20,869 bases of DNA. Origin: Priapulus caudatus (taxonomy: Eukaryota; Priapulida; Priapulimorpha; Priapulimorphida; Priapulidae). Positions 1 through 8,780 of the stretch are shown here, piece after piece (the stretch's first letter is position 1; each line of letters starts with the position of its first letter). Below the pieces are notes generated by a model. That model ran no database searches and was not told the DNA's origin. It worked only from the letters and a program-made list of their open reading frames with translations. The DNA lies in assembly GCF_000485595.1 (NCBI RefSeq), contig NW_014577085.1, positions 803,629-824,497 on the forward strand, given 5' to 3'. Both the position numbers and the translations under genes were made by a program.

Positions 1-713
1 AAAATCAAACATGTTTGATTTTGAACCGATTATTTGGACGCGATTTTGTGGTGTGCGCGTGACCTTAGAAGATTGAACAGCGTGTGCGAGTGGCTGTGTA
101 AATTTCCACACTCAATTCGCATTGTTCGCTTGATTGTTCGCTTGGACGCATTGTATTTTTTTCTCAGCTCGCATATTCACGCCGCCGCACACCTACATCG
201 CTTCATCGCTTCATCGTTTGTAAAAATCGGCTGGTGTGCGGTGGCCTTAACTAAACTACCAAATTCTAGAACCCATACCCATCAAAATAGGCTATTTGTG
301 GGTCAAATCAGAAATTTTTTTCTGGGGGTGCATGCCCCCGGACCCCCCTAGCAGGGCTTCGCGCCTTCGCCGCTCGCCCTACCGTCCGTGCCGGAAAAAC
401 GGTTACCTGCTATTCATTGTCAAATTACCTGCTTTGTCAAAAGTTAACAAGAACCCTGATCTCTCACATGAAACCTACTATTTCGGGCTTGGGAGACGCG
501 CTGTCCCTAGTGGCAACCGGGATTTTGGCTACAAGTCATGGAGGCTGACATCTTGCCAAATTCCAGCCAATCAAAAGGCGCCTAAATCCTTCCTATGTTA
601 TACCGTTTGGGGAAAAAAATTTCGCAGCCCGACCAGGCTGTGCGACGGATTGTCTATACAGTATTGTAGTAATTGTAATTGTCTATACGGTATTGTAACC
701 CTAGCAATACCGT
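1..713. other. Non-coding stretch with repeat-like segments
   Basis: No convincing gene. Two open frames (34-351 and 296-781, plus) lack protein-like composition. Positions about 321-375 form a C/G-rich segment with a near-palindrome around gtgcatgc followed by a run of C; it resembles short dispersed invertebrate repeats, from memory only. An 8-base-stem hairpin (cggtattg ... caataccg) sits at about 688-712 just before the first telomere-like array. Confidence 0.5.
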
Positions 714-914
714 TTCTTGGAGCTAGGGTTAGGGTTAGGGTTAGGGTTAGGGTTAGGGAGTGGGCGTATGCGACTCCCTAGACTCGTTAGGGAGTGGGCG
801 CGGTACGGTCCGGCATATTAGATAGTACCAGGGTACGTTCCGGTATACCGGACCGTACCCACTACCCAGGGTACATTCCGGCAGTACCCTGAGGGACATA
901 GACCCTCTCAGCGC
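714..914. repeat. Partial foldback repeat with TTAGGG core, copy 1
   Basis: Six TAGGG-type hexamers (about 723-759) are followed by gactccctagactcgttag, a gtacggtccggcatattagatagta block, and a palindromic gtacgttccggtataccgg block. The right-end block (871-914) reads gtacattccggcagtaccctg and then gacatagaccctctcagcgc. The same blocks recur in the same order at 2074-2232, and the end block recurs inverted at 1817-1862. The left end of this copy is missing. Confidence 0.75.
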
Positions 915-1755
915 TATCTCAACCCCCTCACCATTCCAATGGTAGGTCGGTTATCTCTTCATACACACATCTCTGCAAACATTTTTACGCAAAACAGTAA
1001 TGCTACTATACTAGGAAATGTTTGATCCGCACGCGCGCACTATTTTGCGATCGTGCGGGTAACGACAAGATTCACAATAGAAATAAAATAATATACCCTG
1101 ACACATTAAAGTATGAAGAGCTTTTATAATTATCTGAATTAATATGACAGCTAACCTTCACTCAATTCTTCATCCATTAATTTTGCGAAACTTAACTAAG
1201 TCAACTAAGACGAGTGTGTCAGAAGTTCAGAAACTAAGTTTGAGAAATGGCGAAGAATATTCAACATCAATAATTTGAAGAACTGTCGTTTTGCAAATAT
1301 TCCGTTGTAGGCCCAAGTGTATATATAACGAGCAATAAAAAAGCTATCTTCTAATAACACCAGTAAAACCTGGCTTACTTCACAACTACAAATTATGGCA
1401 ATTAAGTCATCTCTAAATCGCTAAACACGTGTAATTAAAAGCCGATTGATTTTGAGTCAGGTGAGTCAGCCTTCTAGTGTTTGAATATATGTCCGACGTC
1501 TATCGCGATTAGAGTTAGGCCTACTAGGACAGGAAAAGAGTGTAACTCGTGACTTTGCCTAAACTGTTGAAAATTTTACGAAGATTTGCAAGAACGGAAG
1601 AACCCCCCCCCCCTACTCGCGAGGAGGCGAGAGGCTCTCACAGAAAAAATGGGTACGAATCGACCTCACCCTTTTTATACAACATAAGTTGTTTTTAAAC
1701 GGTTTCAGGAAATAAATCTGGAGATTAGGCCGAATGCATTCATTTCGCAACGTCA
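915..1755. other. Intergenic, no feature recognised
   Basis: AT-rich sequence with stops in all frames. A run of 11 C (1603-1613) is followed by a small GC-rich patch with gcgaggaggcgag. Nothing else stands out. Confidence 0.5.
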
Positions 1756-1811
1756 ATACGTATCAGGAGTAGATAATAGGAAATTCCCTATTATCTACTC
1801 CTGATACGTAT
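1756..1811. repeat. Perfect 25-bp inverted repeat (hairpin), 6-base loop
   Basis: The left arm 1756-1780 (atacgtatcaggagtagata and five more) is exactly the reverse complement of the right arm 1787-1811, with loop aaattc. The right arm ends five bases before the left terminal repeat of the foldback element at 1817. Confidence 0.9.
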
Positions 1812-1816
1812 GTGCG

Positions 1817-2232
1817 TAACGCTAATAGGGTCTATGTTCCCCAGGGTACTGCCGGAACGTACGCTGGGTACGGTCCGGTATACCGGAACGTACCCTGGTA
1901 ACTATCTAGCTGATATGGTTAGGGTTAGAGTTAGGGTTAGTGGAGTAGGCGAGGTATGGTCCGGCATATTAGATAGTAGTATTTAGTACCAGAGTACGTT
2001 CCGGTATACCGCACCGTACCCAGGGTACGTTCCGGTATACCGGAACATACCCTGGTAACTATCTAGCTGATATGGTTAGGGTTAGGGTTAGGGCTAGGGT
2101 TAGGGAGTAGGCGACTCCCTAGACTCGTTAGTGGAGTAGGCGAGGTACGGTCCGGCATATTAGATAGTAGTATTTAGTACCAAGGGTACGTTCCGGCAGT
2201 AACCTAGGGGACATATAGACCCTATCAGCGTA
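1817..2232. mobile_element. Foldback element with internal TTAGGG arrays
   Basis: Terminal inverted repeats of about 46 bases lie at 1817-1862 and 2186-2232. They share blocks such as atagggtctat and actgccggaacgtac. Between them are two tandem copies of a 157-base unit (ccctggtaactatctagctg starts at 1893 and 2050). Each unit holds a telomere-like array (1918-1940 and 2074-2105), flanked on one side by actatcta and on the other by its inverse tagatagt. No open reading frame is present, so it would be non-autonomous. No clear target-site duplication was found; class unknown. Confidence 0.7.
2020..2055. repeat. 36-bp palindrome with one mismatched pair
   Basis: Centred on ccggtataccgg, the two 18-base arms are reverse complements except for one position (acgt versus acat). 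Related partial palindromes occur at about 829-861, 1868-1897 and 1990-2020. Confidence 0.85.
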
Positions 2233-2235
2233 AGG

Positions 2236-3230
2236 TACACTGTCAGTAATAGCAGTAGTGTTGCGATTAGTTAGCTATATATACACGTAAAGCAGTTTGG
2301 AACTGAAAACGAAAACGCAAGAGATAACGGTAGAGAGAGCGACAGAGATATAGATAGAGATATAGCGAGAGAGAGAGAGAGAGAGACGGAAAAAGGAGAG
2401 ATAGAGAGAGAACGGGGAAGGGTAGAGCTATGGTAGAGCTCTATAAACTTGCACCTCGCTATCATGTACACCATTAGTGGTTAATCTGTCTGGGGTGTCG
2501 GTATGGTAGAGGGTCTGTCAGTACATCACCGAGTACTGAGGAGCGGCAAGGTTGTTGGCAGAGGTTCTATAATTACGGACGTCAGACGAAAATATGAGAC
2601 AGTCTATAGAAGAACCTAGGGTTTATGTAGATTCAGATCGTGAGCCGGTAGCTTTAGCTGTACAGTAACCATTTCGTATCTCTTCTTGGAAACTCTGGTG
2701 CAATAAAGTGCCACCAACTGACGATATTCGCCATACTTCGCTAACACTAGTAATAAAATGACACGTGGGCAGTGTTAACTTCTCATTCATATAATTTCCC
2801 ATAACCGGTCGCTCATGATAGGCACTGTAAAATCATGCGAGGCATGGTAAAGTTAGGCTTGGCGGAGAACTCTTAACACCATTAGAACAGGAGAGAGAGG
2901 ATGGCACACCAATTTTATCAATTAAATTGTGCCAAGCACATTATATATAACTTAATGTCGCGCACCTACAGGCAGAATGAGAATAAGAAATCGAACCTCC
3001 CAGAATAATCAAACAGCAACCAGCATGATTAGAAAATATAATCGTGAGCAACACGTTATTGATGGTAGCATGAAATATATTCTGGTTCATTGTCTTATTA
3101 CGCAGTTATGAAAACTACCGTATACAATACAATACAGTAGTTGACCCGTCAATTACACAATAGGATACATTAATTTATACACGTGAATCTTTGTGTTTAA
3201 TTGTGCAATAACTGCCGACATGCAGCCTTG
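2236..3230. other. Intergenic; GA-rich microsatellite only
   Basis: Positions 2331-2415 are purine-rich (gaga/gata) and account for a minus-strand serine/leucine open frame (2271-2474). The rest is AT-rich with no feature recognised. Confidence 0.55.
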
Positions 3231-3236
3231 TTTATT
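3231..3236 (-). terminator. Candidate poly(A) signal of the MGA-like gene
   Basis: AATAAA on the minus strand, the first canonical hexamer I find beyond the stop codon at 3886. It implies a 3' UTR of about 650 bases that would include the 39-base tandem repeat and the GCAC/CA microsatellite. The motif is common in AT-rich DNA, so support is weak. Confidence 0.35.
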
Positions 3237-3306
3237 TCTAACATGATTAATTGTGCTTTCAATGCTGCATTGTGCTGACCCCCTGAATCACGTTATATAC
3301 CCTGTT

Positions 3307-3357
<51 letters not shown>

Positions 3358-3362
3358 CACAA
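3307..3362. repeat. (GCAC)n-(CA)n compound microsatellite
   Basis: About ten gcac tetramers run directly into a CA dinucleotide run. A second short CA run lies at 3523-3538. Open frames here on both strands (3253-3561 and 3293-3574) are products of the repeat. Confidence 0.95.
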
Positions 3363-3740
3363 CAATTCGCACAGCTTGCTCCAACACAAGAGAATGAATG
3401 TAACTCCAACCAAAAAAACACATTATTCTTCAGCAACGATGTACGCAGGAATAAGCGATACTCGTCGACTGTACATTGAATGCAGCTACAGACACAGTCA
3501 GACGGCGAATTACATTTATATGTACACACACACACACCGTGAATTCTGCAGCCGAGACTGACTGCAGTTGTCATTGCTGCTGGTGACGTCTTACATGCCC
3601 AGCAGTGCTCTCAGCAGGAATGTTTTTGTTACCTTCAAAGAAAATCTATACCCGCAAAAGCAATGTGGCTTCTCTGTGATCGGCGCAGCAACGACGCCTC
3701 CGACCCGAACTACGCGGGGTCGCCGCTGCGATCCCGTCAC

Positions 3741-3867
3741 GACCTGAGCCTCGCGGGGGTCGCAGCGTTGCGACCTGAGCCTCGCGGGATCACCGTCACG
3801 ACCCTGTCGCGACCTGAGCCTCGCGGGATCACCGTCACGACCCCGTCGCGACCTGAGCCTCGCGGGC
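3741..3867. repeat. Tandem repeat, about 39-base period, in presumed 3' UTR
   Basis: The 17-mer gacctgagcctcgcggg starts at 3741, 3772, 3811 and 3850, giving periods of 31, 39 and 39. The two central copies are nearly identical. It lies just beyond the stop codon of the minus-strand gene and differs in sequence from the SDF-coding repeat next to it, although both are GC-rich. Confidence 0.85.
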
Positions 3868-3885
3868 TTGCGCCGTCGCTCGCCG

Positions 3886-4940
3886 CTACTCCCCGATGAG
3901 CATGGGCATCGCGGGACTCTGCGACAGACTGCACACGCTGACGACTCGCAGCACCGAGACCGCGTCGTCGTCGTCGTCTTCGCCGTCGCCCCCGACGATA
4001 GCAAAGTCGGATGCGGCAAAGTCAGATGCGGCAACGGCAAAGTCGGATGCAGCATCTTCGCCTGCGGCGACGGCAAAGTCGGATGCGGCAGTGTCGCCCA
4101 CGGCAACGTCGCCCGCAGCGACGGCAAAGTCGGATGCGGCAACGTTGGGGGCGACGGCGAAGTCGGATGCGGCAGCGTCGCCCGCGGCGACGGTGAAGTC
4201 GGATGCGGCAGTGTCGCCCACGGCAACGGCAAAGTCGGATGCGGCAACGTCGCCCGCAGCGACGGCAAAGTCGGATGCGGCAACGTTGGGGGCGACGGCG
4301 AAGTCGGATGCGGCAGCGTCGCCCGCGGCGACGGTGAAGTCGGATGCGGCAACGGTGAAGTCGGATGCGGCAACGGCGAAGTCGGATGCGGCAACGGCGA
4401 AGTCGGATGCGGTAGCGTCGCCCGCGGCGACGACGAAGTCGGATGCGGCAACGTCACCCAAGGCGGCCGCGAAGTCGGATGTGGCAACTTCGCCCGCGGC
4501 AACGGCGAAGTCGGATGAGGCAGCAGCAAAGTCGGATTCGGCAACGTCGACCGTGGCGACGGCAAAGTCGGATGCTGCAACGTCGCCCGCGGCGATGGCA
4601 AAGTCGGATGCGGCAGCGTCGCCCGCGGCGACAGCAAAGTCGGATGCGGCAACGTCGGATGCGGCAACGTCGTCTGCGGCGACAGTAAAGCCATCGTCAT
4701 CGCCGCCGGCAGCCACGGACAGCAGCTTGAACGCCGCCTTGGCCGGCTCCAGCGAGGGACTCGCCGTCGCACCGGCGCCGCCCTGGTGGTCGATTCCCGC
4801 TGCGGCGTGCCGACTCGTCGGCGATACGCTTTGCGACGCCATCTTGCCATCCTTCGGATCCTTGCTGATCTTCCAGTAGACGCAGCCCCGTGAGAGATCT
4901 ATCGTCGTGATCTTCGCCTGAGTGTACTTACCCGTTTTGA
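3886..4940 (-). CDS. MGA: MGA-like protein, last exon with SDF-repeat C terminus
   Basis: The acceptor ctgtgcgtttctccag (AG at 4942-4941) is strong and leads into phase 1, which matches the preceding donor and makes a split valine. The frame runs 350 further residues to TAG at 3888-3886. It begins KTGKYTQAKITTIDLSRG and then VYWKISKDPKDGK, a mixed, folded-looking 40 residues that I do not recognise. A serine/alanine segment follows, then about 220 residues of tandem SDF[AVT]VAA(GDVAA) units: 21 SDF motifs in 7-, 11-, 12- and 17-residue spacings. An acidic tail (GEDDDDDA) and a short end close the protein. Human MGA has no such array that I know of. Weak points: the repeat DNA is open in most frames on both strands, so only splice phase and the first 40 residues argue for this frame. 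The downstream context fits a last exon with a 3' UTR. Confidence 0.6.
3889..4700. repeat. GC-rich coding tandem repeat, 21- and 36-base units
   Basis: Imperfect tandem repeats built around aagtcggatgcggca (plus strand) with unit lengths that are multiples of three, mostly 36 and 21 bases. A 141-base higher-order copy exists: the gttgggggcgacggcg variant occurs at about 4144 and again 141 bases later. The units contain almost no stop codons in any frame, which creates long open frames on both strands, including 3896-4879 (plus), 3868-4518 (plus) and 3591-4850 (minus). Confidence 0.85.
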
Positions 4941-5609
4941 CTGGAGAAACGCACAGAGCAAATTCATGGGATGCTGCTTGAAGAGACCGCATGACTGAAT
5001 AAACCCATGTCGATTGTGACTACTGGGCAAAATTGGAATAATGATACAAAATATGTAGGAATTTGAACAATTGTAAATATTAGTGGTGGCGGTGGCTGAA
5101 GCAGTTGTAGTAGCAGTAATGATAACAATATTAATATTAATAAATATAGATTATACAAGAATTGCTTTAGGAACCTGGAGAATCTATACATGTAGAATAT
5201 CTGTATAATACATATACAGTAGCGTAGTTTGTCAGTGCTTGCGTAAATATTTTTTATGTTTACATTTTTGTAAGGTGTTGACTTTAATTTCCTTTAAAAC
5301 TTCTCGTTTTTGATAAATGAAGCATGCTGTATTTGCTAATGAATAAACTATCAAAATTTACATCATGTCCAACCCTTCTTTATTCCTCCTTAAATTTGAA
5401 TTATGAAAGAACTGCCCGAGAATCCAGACCAACCCAATCCTCAATCAGTCCGAATTTTCAGATTTCCACTGTATTATGGTCAACCTGTTAGTCACTAGTT
5501 AACACAATATCCAAGTCATACAACTAAATGACCTACCACATCAAAAACATTTTAATAAGATATCAACAGTCACATTTTTCTTCTGAATTACATACTGTAA
5601 TGAACATAC
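4941..5609 (-). other. Intron between zipper exon and last exon
   Basis: GTATGT donor and tttctccag acceptor. AT-rich, with a poly-TA/ATT stretch near 5120-5160. Nothing else seen. Confidence 0.65.
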
Positions 5610-5724
5610 CTTTCCAGAGACGTTCTAGTAACCTTTTTAGCTGGTTCTGGCAGTTTTGTAGATTGTTCTTCTTTCTAACAAGGCATTGATCTTCAAATTC
5701 CAGTCTTTTAATGTAGGTAACAGC
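5610..5724 (-). CDS. MGA: MGA-like protein, exon for helix 2 and leucine zipper
   Basis: This 115-base exon has acceptor tttttttag (AG at 5726-5725) and donor GTATGT (5609-5604). It enters in phase 0 and leaves in phase 1. It starts AVTYIKRLE, which continues helix 2 from KRETLRG in the preceding exon exactly as in MAX-family proteins. Five leucines follow at strict seven-residue spacing (protein residues about 2171, 2178, 2185, 2192 and 2199), with charged and asparagine/glutamine residues between: a canonical leucine zipper of about five heptads. By family knowledge this segment mediates heterodimerisation with MAX. It contains no proline or glycine, as expected of a coiled coil. No other reading of the exon makes sense; an overlapping open frame on the same strand (5637-5846) is a shadow. 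Confidence 0.86.
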
Positions 5725-7294
5725 CTAAAAAAACAAATAACATCTCTAATAATTTCCCCCTTGCCTAATGTAAGTATTTTATGACTTTTCAATAAATGTG
5801 ATGTAATGATTAAGGTACACGCTGGCATGGTACCAATACTAAACAACCATGAATAATTACATAGTTAATCAAGGGTGTCATGATCCTTCAGCAGTTTATA
5901 AAAACCCAATTGTTTTTACTAACCACTGATCCTTAATTATTAAATTACTTTTAACGTGATTAGACATGAAATACTGGTTAGTTTTGGGTGGTACTACAAA
6001 CCAGTAATTCACCAAATTCTTCTATGAAAATAGCCTCGTAAATATTTATGCCACATTAGCAATGTCGATAATTCTTCATCTGCCTCATTAATTATAAGCA
6101 GAGTTTCCCCTGCATTGACATGAGCGAGGCGGGCCGCCTCGCTCAAATTCTCCGCTGCCACACAGAAATTTGTTCAAAACACCGCCTCGCTGACGAAAAT
6201 CTCATACAGTGTTCAGAATAACTTAATTAGAATGCACCAAATTGCACCATTCTTGCTAGGACATCAAAACGTGCAAACACACCAAATTTTGTTTTACCAC
6301 CTCAGAGACCATTTTGGCCAGGGGAAACACTGATAAGAATTATAGTATAAATTTAAGATTTCACAAGAAGGTTACTATTGGGTAGTTTTATTATTCAACC
6401 TGATCTCAACATGTGATTTGCAGACGAAATTAATGAAGTTTGGAATTACATATTCCATTTTACTTGCTGTGCAAGCCTGTGTCATTTAACAATATGCCCC
6501 TACTCTACAGAATTTTGCAATTGAGAATTTACATTCAGTCAACCAATTTATCACATCATCAAAATCATTTAACAGAGGTTTTCTCACATATTTCTAGGCA
6601 GAAGTGGTTAATTCTGACCATTAAATAGACATAAGGGATGCAAATTCTCCTATATGGGAATTTTCAAAAGAAAAGACATTTCTTAAAGGGACATATTTGA
6701 TTGATATCACCAATATATATTGAGCAACCAATCAGTTAGGCCATCTAAGTTTTATTTTTGCAGACTGGAAAAGTAGCTGCCACATTCACTTGACTGCGGA
6801 GAATTGCCTGTGTTACTATTAGTTACTCACTGTGTTACTGTGTTGTAGACATGTGTACACTACTGGTCTTTAGATAGGCAGCATAATACATGAAATGTGG
6901 GTGTGGCTGGTGGGAGGGTACATATCCTTACAGGCTGTGCTCTTAGCTATCTCCTCAGACATAAAACCTACACATTTTTCCAAGACCACCATACACTTAC
7001 ACCTCCTTACATTTAATTTTTAAATTCTGTATTTATTATTAAGCTATTTAAAAATGTTTCCTTTGTGGTACCCTTTCCCGGACTCCAGGAATACCATGTC
7101 TCTTCAATAACCCCATCCATTTTGTAACCCAGGCGATGACTGTAACAGGTTGAAAGCTTGCGAAAAACAATTTTATGACATGACGATGCGCCGTGATAAC
7201 ATACAATTAGGTTGGCCGATGTCAAATATATATTCTTCTGTTTAAACACGGTTATTCAATAGTTAAGCATTGTTTATGTTGAATGACCACCTAC
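5725..7294 (-). other. Intron between the two bHLHZip exons
   Basis: GTAGGT donor and tttttttag acceptor, phase 0. AT-rich with no coding signal; hosts the MITE at 6099-6332. An intron interrupting helix 2 here fits the domain alignment exactly. Confidence 0.8.
6099..6332. mobile_element. MITE with 14-bp terminal inverted repeats, hAT-like
   Basis: The left end cagagtttcccctg and the inverted right end cagtgtttcccctg match at 13 of 14 positions. ATAAG abuts both ends (6094-6098 and 6333-6337), consistent with a target duplication, although hAT elements usually make 8 bases. It is 234 bases long with no coding frame. It contains a perfect 12-base-arm palindrome at 6121-6145 (tgagcgaggcgg / ccgcctcgctca). 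Confidence 0.75.
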
Positions 7295-7403
7295 CCCTCT
7301 CAGAGTTTCTCTCTTTGATACTTTTGTTGCACTGGTATGCTCCGGTAACTTTTCTTGTAGACATAGAAAGCATTTTCCCAATTCCAAACGTCGGACCTGT
7401 TCC
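7295..7403 (-). CDS. MGA: MGA-like protein, exon for basic-helix-loop part of bHLHZip
   Basis: This 109-base exon lies between a strong acceptor (tgtttgttttttcag, AG at 7405-7404) and a donor GTAGGT (7294-7289). It enters in phase 2, matching the end of the giant exon, and leaves in phase 0. It encodes EQVRR, then a hydrophobic-patterned helix 1, a Leu-Pro loop entry, and KVSKRETLRG, the start of helix 2. The E-x-x-R-R pattern and the loop-helix KVSK signature fit the bHLH of MGA and the MYC/MAX/MLX group, which dimerises with MAX and reads E-boxes. Oddities: the residues just before EQVRR, from the giant exon, are proline- and glycine-rich instead of the usual basic/His-Asn segment, and a MITE ends 15 bases upstream of the exon. 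A missed microexon could supply the basic region. The exon assignment is firm because of the phase and motif agreement with the next exon. Confidence 0.82.
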
Positions 7404-7418
7404 CTGAAAAAACAAACA

Positions 7419-7787
7419 CAGTCGGACCTGCCCCCAACCCACTTTTCGACGAGCTCCCTTGAAAAGTGAAGTATTAGGACTACATCGCACTGCAACGGCA
7501 CATACAATGGCGCCATGGCATGCACACTCGAGATTGTGGATTATAGCGAGAAACTCGTGGGTGCGGTCCCCACGAGATTAGTAAAACGTAAAATTTTGCA
7601 AAAGTATCACATACGCTATATATGACGTTACGCGTATATAACTTTTATAGTACAAGTTCTTCATTATGATCTGTTTGTAAACCAAAGCATCAAAATGAGT
7701 GCATGTTAAAGGTTTAAAGATTGCTATAGGTCATGTGCTCGAGTCTGAATGCTCATTGTTTACCTCGCCCTATGGCAGGTCCGACTG
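7419..7787. mobile_element. Mariner-like MITE
   Basis: Perfect 14-bp terminal inverted repeats cagtcggacctgcc at 7419-7432 and 7774-7787; the CAGT start is typical of mariner ends. The right flank is TA and the left flank is CA, so the TA target duplication is intact only on one side. It is 369 bases long with no transposase. Its left end lies 15 bases from the bHLH exon (7403), so the polypyrimidine tract and AG fit exactly into that gap. Confidence 0.7.
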
Positions 7788-8127
7788 TATATAATACGAT
7801 ATAGTGAACAGAAACAAAACAACAATGTGATCTTTGAGCTGTCTGCTTCATACAGAATATATATATATTCATAAATGCGACACCCACGTAAAATAAGTCA
7901 ATGAAGAATACCCTAACCACATATCAAAATTACCATTTTAAATATCTTCAAAAAATGTCACTAATATGGACGATGACACAGTTATCGCTTTAGCAAAATG
8001 GTTTTACCACAACTTTTTAGCGCCATCTCTCCTCGTTGGCTCTATAAACTCATCCCCAAATGCCCCCTACCCTAACCCTATATCCACCCTGTAGCCCCCA
8101 CGGCAGTGGTACTGCCCACAGTAGGAA

Positions 8128-8590
8128 CATGGTTCATACAGGAGGACTGACACAATTTTCAAGGACATTTTATCAGACATTTTATCGGAATTCATACACA
8201 GAACAAAACATACCTGGATTAATTTAATAACCCCATTCTTAATCACTGCATGTCACCTCTAAAACTTACCTGGATCACATTAATAAACCCTTCTAAACAC
8301 TGTCACTTCTACAACATACCTTAATTTACTGACTGATTTTACTGACTTACTGTAATTTGTGATCATCATTTAACTGTCTATCATGTCTATAGCTTTTTAA
8401 GCTCATTTAACGCAATTTTTATCGAGGTTTGCACATTATTGATGGTACAAAATTTCATTTCATTACAGGCAAGGATTCTTTCTAAAAATTCAAGGACTTT
8501 TCAAGCACAAAATCAACATTTACTAAATTCAAGTACTTTTCAAGGACTCCCCTCAAATTCAAGGATTTTTCAAGGACTGTGCGAACCATG
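8128..8590. mobile_element. Candidate MITE with ttcaaggacttttcaagga subrepeats
   Basis: The ends catggttcatacag and (inverted) catggttcgcacag match at 12 of 14. Near the right end (8488-8580), short tandem copies of ttcaaggacttttcaagga occur, and one partial copy lies near the left end (8157-8166). The minus-strand open frame 8482-8745 is these repeats translated. From memory, similar repeats are dispersed in many animal genomes; the class is uncertain. Confidence 0.5.
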
Positions 8591-8780
8591 AGGAACCTAC
8601 TGCCTTGGATCATTATTAGCTTGAATTTGACTGGATACACTATCCACCACACGTGGGTAACCACATAATTGCACACGTACGGCAGTGCATACGCTTCACC
8701 CCCCCCTCCCCGCCGCCACCGCAGCAAGCTCGGCCAAGCTTTCACCGCGTTCGCTTGGGGAAACTCGCCCTGCCACTCAC

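Larger units (their letters stand above)
7404..8780 (-). other. Intron between giant exon and bHLH exon
   Basis: GTGAGT donor and tttttcag acceptor, phase 2. Contains two transposon-like elements (7419-7787 and 8128-8590). I looked for a microexon encoding a standard basic region (His-Asn or His-Thr before Glu) on the minus strand and found none convincing. Confidence 0.75.

Noticed and set aside
714-2110. Chromosome end marked by TTAGGG arrays
   Set aside because: The arrays are short, separate and embedded in repeated cassettes, with ordinary sequence on both sides.
2271-2474. Minus-strand serine/leucine-rich open frame
   Set aside because: Translation of a GA-rich microsatellite.
3889-4700. 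CRISPR-like regular repeats
   Set aside because: There are no unique spacers: the whole unit repeats, periods are multiples of three, and the context is eukaryotic coding sequence.
3896-4879. Plus-strand 327-codon frame with AKSDAATSPAAT repeats as a gene
   Set aside because: It mirrors the minus-strand repeat. The minus frame connects by a strong acceptor and matching phase to the leucine-zipper exon, and the plus frame has no supporting splice or promoter context. Kept as a finding only.
5637-5846. Minus-strand 69-codon open frame
   Set aside because: It overlaps the zipper exon in the wrong frame and reads through the splice acceptor.
7660-7685. His-Asn-Glu-Glu-Leu reading on the minus strand as a missing basic-region microexon
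   Set aside because: It lies inside the mariner-like MITE, lacks basic residues and has no proper splice sites.
8482-8745. Minus-strand frame with VLEKSLNF repeats as a protein
   Set aside because: It comes from tandem ttcaaggac words in a MITE-like intronic element.
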